From Bidens hawaiensis (lineage: Eukaryota; Streptophyta; Magnoliopsida; Asterales; Asteraceae), in the NCBI GenBank assembly GCA_021521415.1, contig JAIQDT010000001.1:1860001-1924000 (forward strand): a stretch of DNA of 64,000 nt. Reading direction: 5' to 3'. Below, piece after piece: positions 56,429 to 64,000 of the stretch; positions within the stretch are counted from its first letter, which is position 1; every line of letters starts with the position of its first letter. The notes under the pieces are model-generated. The model saw only the letters and a program-made list of their open reading frames with translations, had not been told where the DNA came from and did no database searches. The translations under genes were made by a program, and so were the position numbers.

Positions 56429-57608
56429 ATATAGCGTATATGTATATGTGATATCTAGCGTATATGTGTTAGTGTTTCCATATATGTGGTGATATTAGCA
56501 TATATGTACATATACGCTTGTCGTTAGCCGTATATGTTTGCCTATAAATAATAGTTTATAATCTCTTCTACAATTAAATGAGAATTGATGATTTGAGTTT
56601 TACATGGTATCAGAGCATCTTGCTTGATCCGCTTTCGCATTATCTTCGATTAATCGGTTCTCATCTCCATTTGATCTCATTTCGTTGAGATCATCTTATC
56701 TTTCCCGATTTATTGAATCGATGTCTCTTCATTCATTCCAATTTCGGTTTGAATGTCGTTTTTGATTGAATTCGTAATCACTGTGTTTGTGGTTTTCCTC
56801 AACATTTCATCCCTTCAGACCTCATATTTGCGGTGTGCTACGGCGAGCTTTCCGACGGAGTTTTTCATTTTATTTTCGGTTCGCAGAATCGATTTTATCT
56901 CATCCGATCCTCTTCGGTTCAAATTTTCTTTTTAATCATCATTATTCATGGTTTTGGATTGATGATTTCAGCATAACCTCTATTTTGGCGACATTTTTCT
57001 GGCAAAACAGTGCGGATATGTTTACCATTCTACCAGCGTATATGCTCAACATCATCAGCGTATATGCACAAACGTTTTCCAGCCATAGTGTAACCGTTGT
57101 TTCCGGAAGTCACGTCATTCCGGCGTTAACTGTTTTCCGGCGATGTTCGTCTTTTCCAGCGTATATATTTATTGGCATGGCTCTTCTACCATTCGATGGC
57201 ACTGATACGGATGACGAGGATGAAGACGATGTTGCTGATGATAGTCGGATTCCTTTGAGGGTTCATGTTGTGTGGTCTGTGGCATTCTTCTGCTTTCTTG
57301 TTTACGGTAATTTTCTCTTTGATTTTGTGGGCTACTAGTGTTGCTTACAAACCCGACCCGATGCTCACTACTTGTCGATGCTTCAGATTCGTAACCTCCG
57401 TCGCGTCAATCCATCCAACTTTTCCGGGAGGTGGGGGGGTTATTGATATAGTGTATATGTATATGTGCTAGTGTATCTGTGTATCTAGTGATATTAGCGT
57501 CTATGTACATATACGCTTGTCTAGTGTTTAGCTGTATTTGTTTGACTTTAAATAAAATTTTGTAATTTCTTTTACAATTGAATGAGAATTGATTATTTGA
57601 GTTTTACA
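56429..57608 (+). mobile_element. Small non-autonomous LTR element (TRIM-like), ~1.2 kb
   Basis: Two ~170-bp direct repeats (about 56429-56604 and 57444-57608) share ATATAGYGTATATGTATATG, GATATTAGC, TGTACATATACGCTTGTC and end GAATTGATnATTTGAGTTTTACA. The first is followed at once by TGGTATCAGAGCATC, a tRNA-Met primer site. The second is preceded by a GGGAGGTGGGGGGG polypurine tract. The ~840-bp interior has no gag or pol; it holds an open stretch (56787-57338) with an acidic DTDDEDEDDVADD segment that I do not recognise. LTR, primer site and polypurine tract with a tiny interior fit a TRIM or a heavily deleted Copia. Exact left end and target duplication are unclear. Confidence 0.75.
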
Positions 57609-57660
57609 TCCCTACCTTCAAATTTTGGTTGCTCATCACCATCAGTCCACCACCCATCAC

Positions 57661-58163
57661 TAGGGGTGCGCAAGATATCGAAAAAACCAATTCGAAAAAA
57701 TCGAAAATTCCAAACCGAAAAAACCGAACCGAAACAAAAACCAGTGGTTTGGTTTATGTTTTTGTAAAAACCGCACTAACGGTTCGGTTTTGGTTTTGCA
57801 TGTAAAAAAACGAATAACCTGAAGTGAACTAAATTCCTAAATTTTTATTTTTTTTATATTTTATATTAAGTAATTTATAAGAATTTAATAAATATGTAAC
57901 TTCAATATTTTTGATCAAATGTATAATAGTCTATTATTTTACAATTAACAAAATTATTTATACCTAAATTCATTATTTTTTGTCAATTTATTTTTTGGCC
58001 TAAAATTTTCAAGCTCAAATGGCAAAAACAAAACCGAACCGAAACCAAAACGAAATTCGAAAAACCGAAATCGAACTGTTTCAAAAACTCCAAAAACCGA
58101 AGTTTTGGTTTTCGCTTTTGTTTTAACCAAAAAACGCACCGAACCGCACCACGCACACCTCTA
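57661..58163. mobile_element. hAT-like MITE, ~500 bp
   Basis: Left end TAGGGGTGCGCAAG and right end CGCACACCTCTA form an imperfect terminal inverted repeat of the TAGGGGTGTnC type common in plant hAT MITEs. Subterminal CCGAACCGAAA and GGTTCGGTTTTGG repeats occur in both orientations. The interior is AT-rich and non-coding. The right target duplication cannot be read, because the Tat2 LTR begins one base later. Confidence 0.75.
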
Positions 58164-58164
58164 C

Positions 58165-59235
58165 TGAAGAGGTAGGTACCAGCAGAGCCCAGTTGGACCC
58201 GCAAGACTCACCTCAAAGAGGGACGTCTGCGTAGTTGAACCCACAAGACTCATCTTCAACAGGGACGTCTGCGCAAAGGCTAAACTCGCAACCCCTCGAA
58301 GAGGGACGTCTGCGTAGAAACCAACTGGGCCAGCAGGACCCACCATGCTCAGAGACGTGACGTCCTTACGCGCAGTACGCAAGCTGTTCCCGCAGGAAAA
58401 GCCTCCCAATGGTGAAGTACTCCGCCTGTTCCCGCAGCTGCGGATACAAGCCATCAGGGAAGGCTACCTGCGCAGCAAAGCTACACGCACAAGGCACTTA
58501 ACTCTTAAATAATTCAGTAATGTCACCTGAAGAAGGAGTGAGCAAGCCGGGAACACTCCCGCACAAAGCCGGGAGAACTCCCGCCCAAATGAGCCAGTCC
58601 GTACGATACTGGAGGATCTTTTGTACTGTACCTGACGAGGTATGGACAAAAGATCTGACCAAGGGTACGACAGCTCACTGACAACAGTATGACGAGCAGC
58701 ACGCTCTTGTACTGTATGTCACTATTAGCCGCTGCCTACTCACCAACCTGTCGGAGGACGTGCATGGCGTGGCCTGCAGTTGGTGGAACAGGAATAGTAC
58801 ACAGCCGGCCTGGTCACTATCAGCCGCTGCCTATCCACCAACCACCAGCATGGCATGTGCGTAGCCCACAGTTGGCAGAACAGGAACACTATTCAGCCGG
58901 CTGTACCTGCTTGGAAACCTACCTTCGGCTATAAATACTCCAACACCTTGGAATGGTATCATCTTATCTCATATCTCATATCTTGATATATTACCTGATA
59001 TTTGCTCTAGTCATTCTCTTAATATACACTTATATTCAAGAGCAATCTAGTCTGATTCTCACGCCGGAGAGTTGTCACAAGGAGGTACCCCCCCTCTTCT
59101 CAGTGACGAGCTCACGGTGTCTGTTTTGCAGGTTATCAGAAGAACCATCTTCGCCGGATCTAACCCCTCGTGGGAAACATCTATTTAACCCCCAGATTAT
59201 CCGTAATCTACCCGGGGTCGATTAGTGTTTCTTCA
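58165..59235 (+). repeat. 5' LTR of Tat2 (1,071 bp)
   Basis: TGAAGAGGTAGG..TGTTTCTTCA with a TGAAGA/TCTTCA inverted repeat, homologous to the Tat1 LTR. TATA box CTATAAATAC at 58929-58938. It is about 200 bp longer than the Tat1 LTR, partly because a ~105-bp segment with AGCCGCTGCCTA and CACCAACC is duplicated (about 58727-58930). Confidence 0.9.
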
Positions 59236-59236
59236 T

Positions 59237-59254
59237 TGGCGCCATCCGTGGGAT
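59237..59254 (+). promoter_or_regulatory. Primer binding site of Tat2
   Basis: TGGCGCCATCCGTGGGAT begins 1 bp after the LTR. TGGCGCC-type sites are usual for plant Ty3/gypsy elements; I do not assign the tRNA. Confidence 0.8.
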
Positions 59255-59302
59255 AAAAGCTAGAACTTAATCCTTTTCAGTTTTCTCAAAACTTCTGGTA
59301 AG

Positions 59303-60796
59303 ATGGTTAAAGTTACTCCGGTCCCAAAACCAACGAGTGACCAAGAAACCCCGGTAACCACAACCCCAGCTACTGGGGGGAATACCGGCGACTACACAGT
59401 TTTTACGAACACTACCCCGGTTACCCAAGCCGGTGCAAGTGCAGTAAATTTTACGAACACTACCCCAGTTACCCGAGCTGGGGCAAGTGCAGTAAATAAT
59501 CTTTCACTGGGATTCACCGATACCCAGTTAGAGAGACAACGAACGAGGCTCCCCCGCCAAACACTCGATGAAGTTAAAGCGTGGGCGGAAGCACGTCAAA
59601 AAGAATTCCAAGCTGAGTTGGATGAACGCTTACGTTCACTCCAACAGGCTGATGAATTCGGAGAGTACTTGGATGATGATTCGGTGGAATCCGATAGTGA
59701 CGCAAACCCTCGTCATAGGGCGAAAGGGAAGCGTAAGGAAACGGACTCCCAACCGAGAAGGCATTTTGGAGAAACCTTCAAACCAAAAAACGCGGGTGAA
59801 AACCCACGTGACTTCTCCAAAACATTTAGACCAGCTGCAAATGCGGGAACGTCCAAATTTGCAGGAGACATTGCGGAAGCAATCGCCCCGAAAAGTGCCA
59901 AACAGATGTCCAACATCGGCACTTACGATGGTATATCTGATCCAGACGATCATTTGAATAGATTCATAGCGGGGGCAACCGTCAGTAGTTGGACGGAACC
60001 TACGTGGTGTTACATGTTCCAAATGACGCTTGTTGGGGCAGCTAGAGCGTGGTTCGATCGTCTACCGATCCACCACATCTACGATTGGGCAGACTTCCAA
60101 CAGAAGTTCAGCCAACACTTCAGCCAACAAAGAAAGTATACCGAAGAGCAATGGACAATCCTCAACTGCATCCGAGAGGAAGATGAGTCTTTACTAGACT
60201 TCATCACGCGCTTCAATTCAAAGAAGCTAAGTCTGGGCACTATTAGCGAAGATCTTGTTCGCGCAGCTTTCATCCAGGGCGCGAAAGACCCAGAGCTCAT
60301 CCGCACCTTAACGGGTAAAGATGGCATGCCGTCCACATGGGATGCCATCATGACAGCAGCTAAACGCTTTGCGGAAACGGAGAAGCAACTGGGTAGAGAT
60401 CTTCCCCAGAGCACAAACCTCTACACCCAGAAAACAAGAGAAGACAACGTCCTTACCGCCCGACTAAACAAAAAGCGGAAGCTAGGCATTTGGCAGTCAA
60501 GGGTAAACTTTGACACCTCATCCGGCTTGCAACATCGGTTAGGCGGAAGGGATAACGTACAGTCGAACCAGAACTCCAGATGGACGCCACTCACCAAAAG
60601 CGTCACCGAGATATTCGCCACTGAGAAGCTCCCATGGCCAAAGGCTCCAATAATCCGACATCGTCACAATGCTGATCGGAGCAAATACTGTGACTTTCAC
60701 AGGACAAAAGGCCACAACACTGAAGAATGCACAGACGTGAAGGACATTGTCGAAACATTTGTCAGAGATGGGACGCTCGCGCACCTCATGGCGTAA
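59303..60796 (+). CDS. gag: Tat2 Gag (intact 497-residue ORF)
   Basis: The capsid/nucleocapsid precursor, uninterrupted from ATG 59303 (68 bp after the LTR) to TAA 60794-60796. The N-terminus has a direct repeat (TNTTPVTQAGASAVN twice, residues ~32-66). An acidic segment and a Lys/Arg/Glu-rich linker follow (~105-175). The retrotransposon gag domain (PF03732 type) spans ~195-350, with YDGISDPDDHLNRF, WCYMFQMTLVGAARAWFDRL and FSQHFSQQRKYTEEQ. It ends with a knuckle-like CDFHRTKGHNTEEC near residue 460. In Tat1 gag and pol share one frame, but here a stop follows AHLMA and pol is deleted. It is the only long retroelement ORF in the window without a stop or frameshift, which suggests either recent insertion or retained use of Gag by a non-autonomous element. 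Confidence 0.9.
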   Translation: MVKVTPVPKPTSDQETPVTTTPATGGNTGDYTVFTNTTPVTQAGASAVNFTNTTPVTRAGASAVNNLSLGFTDTQLERQRTRLPRQTLDEVKAWAEARQKEFQAELDERLRSLQQADEFGEYLDDDSVESDSDANPRHRAKGKRKETDSQPRRHFGETFKPKNAGENPRDFSKTFRPAANAGTSKFAGDIAEAIAPKSAKQMSNIGTYDGISDPDDHLNRFIAGATVSSWTEPTWCYMFQMTLVGAARAWFDRLPIHHIYDWADFQQKFSQHFSQQRKYTEEQWTILNCIREEDESLLDFITRFNSKKLSLGTISEDLVRAAFIQGAKDPELIRTLTGKDGMPSTWDAIMTAAKRFAETEKQLGRDLPQSTNLYTQKTREDNVLTARLNKKRKLGIWQSRVNFDTSSGLQHRLGGRDNVQSNQNSRWTPLTKSVTEIFATEKLPWPKAPIIRHRHNADRSKYCDFHRTKGHNTEECTDVKDIVETFVRDGTLAHLMA

Positions 60797-61020
60797 CGAA
60801 CGCTGAGCAGGCTGATGCGTGTAGAACCCCAGTTGGGGAAAACACGAATAAAACTGCAGCTTCAATGTTGGAGACTACATACTGCATAAACAACGAGATT
60901 CCGAACCAAATGCATATCGGCTCGAAAGGCTCGATGACACTCCCAAGAACATGGAAGGGAGCTCAATTACACAGTGTGCATGTAGATCAATTCCAAACTT
61001 GTAAAAGAAAAGGCCCAGAG
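60797..61020 (+). pseudogene. pol: Remnants of Tat2 pol
   Basis: After the gag stop come about 36 bp matching the RT start of Tat1 (AEQADACRTPV, 60804-60836). Then come about 55 bp from near the integrase C-terminus (GCAGCTTCAATGTTGGAGAC region, 60858-60910), and the final stretch with CGGCTCGAAAGGCTCGATG and CCAAGAACATGGAAGGGAGC (60916-60985). Compared with Tat1, protease, nearly all of RT-RNase H-integrase, and about 80 bp of the C-terminus are missing, so at least three deletions occurred. It encodes nothing useful. Confidence 0.85.
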
Positions 61021-61094
61021 CCACTTCTAATGGAAATGATTATCCTTGTCACATTGACGCTGATGGTTTTACATTTATACTTATAAACTTTCCA

Positions 61095-61905
61095 CACTGA
61101 TGCCGGTCTTCACCACATACATAAGTGGGGAAAGAAGTCGTTGCGTGTGGAAGGCGGCAAAACCCGCATAAACACAAAACGGCAAACCTTCACGCAGGTC
61201 AGTCATAGGTAAAGTTCGGTCATCCCACTATATGAAAGTGCCGGTCTTAGCCGCACAAATCATGATAGAGGAAACCGAACTAACCTATTGATAACCGCGC
61301 GTCGAACGGTTAATTTATTCAAAACACTGATGCCGGTTTTCACCGCATAAATGTGTAAAGAAATCGTTGTGTGTGGACGGCGGCAAAACCCGCGTAAGCA
61401 CAAAAAACAGATGAAGACAACATTCACGCAGGTCAGTTATAGGTAAAGTTTGGTGATCCCACTAAATGAAAGTGCCGGTCCTAACCGCACAAATCAGGAT
61501 AGAGGAAACTGAACTAACCTATTGACAACCGCGCGTCGAACGGTTAACTTATAAAACACTTAGAAAATTTCTAACGAAAAGATGAGGAAAACCTCCACGC
61601 AGGTGAGATATAGGTAAAGTTTAGCCATCCTACTAAGTGCAAGTGACGGTCTTACCCGCACAATCACGAAGGAGGAAGCAAAACTTCAACCTATTATCTA
61701 CCACGTTCAAAGGCTAACTTATTCTAAACACTTAGAAAATTTCTAAGATAAGGAAAACCTCCACGCAGGTGAGATATAGGTAAAGTTTAGCCGTCCTACT
61801 AAGTGCAAGTGACGGTCTTACCCGCACAATCACGAAGGAGGAAGCAAAACTTCAACCTATTATCTAACACATTCAAAGGTTAACTTATTCAGAACACTTG
61901 GAAAG
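61095..61905 (+). repeat. Tandem repeat arrays between pol remnant and antisense gene of Tat2
   Basis: Two ~230-bp units (from CACTGATGCCGG at 61095 and 61325) and two ~173-bp units (from ACACTTAGAAAATTTCTAA at 61556 and 61729) share CACGCAGGTGAGATATAGG or CACGCAGGTCAGT, GGTAAAGTT and CGAACGGTTAA-like words. The same region of Tat1 (26860-27160) has a single unit. Amplified repeats at this place are known for Tat-clade elements, including Retand. Confidence 0.88.
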
Positions 61906-62158
61906 TTGCTAAGTTAAACTACAGTATGCACAAGTGAATCATACATTGTTTATGCGGCAAAACAAGTGCCAAATTAAACTATATGCATGACCAAGTCGTA
62001 CAACGTTTATAAAGCAAGAGTAGCGGTCCTACCTGCACAAAGATTTATATTTCATAATAATTCAAGTATAACAAGAATGGCCGGGTATCTACCCGCCTAC
62101 AAGAATATAAATCTATACAATGTAAACCTATCCTAACAGTGGGAAGGGATCTAAAGGT
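61906..62158 (-). other. 3' flank of the Tat2 antisense gene
   Basis: Non-coding; corresponds to 26685-26860 of Tat1 (shared CTACCCGCCTACAA and CTATCCTAAC words). It would be the 3' UTR of the antisense gene. Confidence 0.6.
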
Positions 62159-64000
62159 TCAAGCTTCAGGACCACTTCCTCCAAACCCACTTGTACCCGC
62201 ACCATCACTTGGCTGTGGCGGTTCAAGGAAGGTCTTGAGAATGGTTAACCCATCATCAGCAGCAGCAACTTCGTTCACCTTCTCCACCACCGGATGCGGG
62301 AAGGCAGCATACTGGTTCACTGCTTGGTCATATACAGCTTCAGTATCCACATCATATAAAGGGAAGTTGGAAGGCGGGATGCCCTTCTCAACAAACCCTA
62401 GACCAAGCAGGAAGCCGGCCTTTTCCCCATCCTCATGAGAAGCGTTGAGGGCTGCGCTCATGGCATCGTCATATGATGTGTCCGTGAAGACTCGATGCAC
62501 AACCTACAAGAAAAAATTCAAGTATCAAAACCTTTTCTATGTACAAAGAAAAGCGTAAAGATATTATGAAATTACGCATATCTGAGACAACGCTTCTCGA
62601 ATAAGCCATTCCTTGGCAACCAGAGCCTCCTGGAGGGCAGCTTGAGCTTGGTTACGGGCGCGTTTGGCTTCACTTTTGTTAAGGTTGGCGAGCAACACTT
62701 CCTTAGCAGCAGCCTCTTCAACGCCCTTTAGCTTCCGCTCAGTGTGGTCAAGCACGCCCCTCTGGTCCAAGATCTCCTGGAGCTTCTTGGCGTCTTCCAT
62801 AGCCAAGGCATCATGAGCCTGCTGGAGCCTCTCTAGCTTGGCTTTAAGCTTCTCATTCTCAATGCGTAGAGGCTCAGCAACAGCTTCAGCCTTGGTGGCC
62901 CTCTCAGTTGCGTTCCGTGCAGTTTCCTTAGCAAGCCGAAGCTGTTCGTTAACAGCTTGGGCAGCCTTGGAACGGGCCTCGAGACGGGCCTGAACTTCAA
63001 CTTCAAGGGCCTGGAAGGCCTTCTCCTTTTCCGCAGCCACTGCGGCAAGCCTCTTGTTCTCCTCCCGGATGGCCCGCGCCTGAGCCACTTCCAGGCTACG
63101 CGCCGTCTTTAACTTGTCGTTTTCACGACAAAGTAACTCGACGCGCGGCTGCATCCGGGCAAGGAGAATCCGCAGTTCATTCGACAGCCTACCCTCCTGG
63201 TAGCTGGACATGGCTTCCCCCAGCGCACCGGCGGGGGCGGCGTGGCGCGCCCATTCGACGCATTCTACAGGCGTCCGAAGGGTTGTTCCTCGGCGGATGT
63301 TCCATCGTGGAACATACACTTCATTGGAATCCGACATTGCAAAAGCAAAAAGCAGTTAGGAAAAGATGATTAAAAAAAATATATATATAAAATAAAGGCC
63401 AAAATAACCCTACGCACCTGTAGGGTCGACGACAGGCCTGTAGCCGCCAAACCCATCACCAGAACCTAACGGATATCCATCCAAGAGGTCAGGCAGATGG
63501 GAAGGAGGCAGAGATTGGCTTGACGCCCCAACCCCGGACATACCTGAAGGACCGGCCGTAGTCGCCGGCGCCGGAGGAGGCATAGCGGAGGCCGCCGCGG
63601 TAGAAACCAGCGTTGGTGAACTCACCGGAGGTGAACTCACAACCGCGGCTGCGGAAAAATCCACAAAAACACTCACCGCCGGCTCAGTGAAAGAATCAGT
63701 GAATATGGCACTACAGCCGGCGGAGATGTCGTCACAGTTGGAACAGTTGGCTCAACTGGGTGAGCAACTGAACCAACTGAAGCAGGCGCAGTCGCCTGGG
63801 TCATCGCCTCAGGTAGGTTGACCAAGCCTACCATCATGGGTCCGGAGGTGCTCCTCCCCGCTCCACCCTGGAATGCGGTAGCATCCACGCCTGCACAAAG
63901 AAGATATAAGTATAATGGTGGAAAGCTATGCAGTAAAAGTAAAGGAAGATTATACTTACGGGTTTTCTTGAGCCTAAAGGTGCGAACAGGCGGGGACGAA
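62159..64000 (-). pseudogene. Antisense gene of Tat2 (exons 2 end to 5), continues past window
   Basis: Homologous to the Tat1 antisense gene, read on the minus strand: end of exon 2 (to ~63961, donor GTAAGT intact), exon 3 (~63891-63419, Ser/Thr/Ala/Pro-rich, ending LDGYPLGSGDGFGGYRP), exon 4 (63336-62582, the Ala/Glu/Lys coiled coil) and exon 5 (62503-62159, ending GGSGPEA). Three breaks are seen. A one-base loss near 63710 shifts exon 3. The exon-4 acceptor reads AA in place of AG (63337-63338). The exon-4 donor reads AT in place of GT (62580-62581). Both splice changes are G-to-A on the gene strand. Protein similarity to Tat1 is high across all exons, so the gene was maintained before these hits. 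PF04195-bearing exon 1 lies outside the window. Confidence 0.85.

Larger units (their letters stand above)
58165..64000 (+). mobile_element. Tat2: pol-deleted Tat element with intact gag and antisense gene
   Basis: 5' LTR (58165-59235), primer site (59237), an open gag (59303-60796), scraps of pol (60797-61020), tandem repeat arrays (61095-61905) and the antisense gene on the minus strand (62159 to beyond the window). The gene order equals Tat1, in the opposite orientation. Almost all of protease, RT, RNase H and integrase is gone through at least three separate deletions. It could move only with proteins supplied by another element. The 3' end lies beyond 64000. Confidence 0.9.

Overview
This is plant nuclear DNA made almost entirely of transposable elements. 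Nested LTR retrotransposons with plant-type primer sites, TIR/MITE elements in TA microsatellites, introns and a broken plant GDSL-lipase gene point to a large-genome eudicot. Asteraceae is my guess from general familiarity with such repeats, at low confidence. I see no intact host gene, rRNA, tRNA or CRISPR array.

Layout. (1) 1-24323 is two copies of one segment in tandem: copy A 1-10936 (its start lies left of the window) and copy B 10937-24323. By eye they differ by about nine substitutions in the first 2.4 kb. Each copy holds the 3' end of an LTR element (third ORF, polypurine tract, ~2.2 kb LTR), an inverted LTR fragment, two TIR elements, a MITE in a microsatellite, and the 3' LTR and antisense gene of a Ty3/gypsy Tat-type element on the minus strand (Tat1). 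Copy B also carries a 2,294-bp solo LTR with a 5-bp target duplication; the empty site is preserved in copy A. (2) 24324-31315 is the rest of Tat1: a five-exon plus-strand gene with its own TATA box, converging on a minus-strand gag-pol that is one reading frame broken only by three stop codons. The 5' LTR and most of gag are missing. (3) 31316-35290 is AT-rich sequence and a third TIR element split by a second solo LTR. (4) 35294-49683 is a large, decayed Copia element of SIRE type (Copia3) with 403-bp LTRs and an extra ORF before the 3' LTR, itself split by two more solo LTRs. (5) 49684-55700 is a GDSL-lipase pseudogene on the minus strand, cut in an exon by a complete 4.4-kb Copia element (Copia2) with target duplication TCTAG. 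(6) 55713-58163 holds a direct repeat, a small TRIM-like LTR element and a hAT-like MITE. (7) 58165-64000 is a second Tat element (Tat2, plus strand): LTR, primer site, an unbroken gag ORF, shreds of pol, tandem repeat arrays, and the same antisense gene, running off the window.

How it works together. In both Tat elements a spliced gene with a Transposase_28-type (PF04195) N-terminus lies antisense to gag-pol, between integrase and the 3' LTR. It has intact-looking splice sites in Tat1-B, and in both Tat1 copies (where its 5' end is visible) a TATA-type promoter. Nesting gives a relative history. Copia3 carries two solo LTRs and its LTRs differ at roughly 25-30 of 403 positions, so it is old. 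Copia2 LTRs differ at only about ten positions. The 11.1-kb duplication is younger still, and the copy-B solo LTR is best explained as arriving after it. Most stop codons and splice-site changes are compatible with C-to-T decay of methylated DNA.
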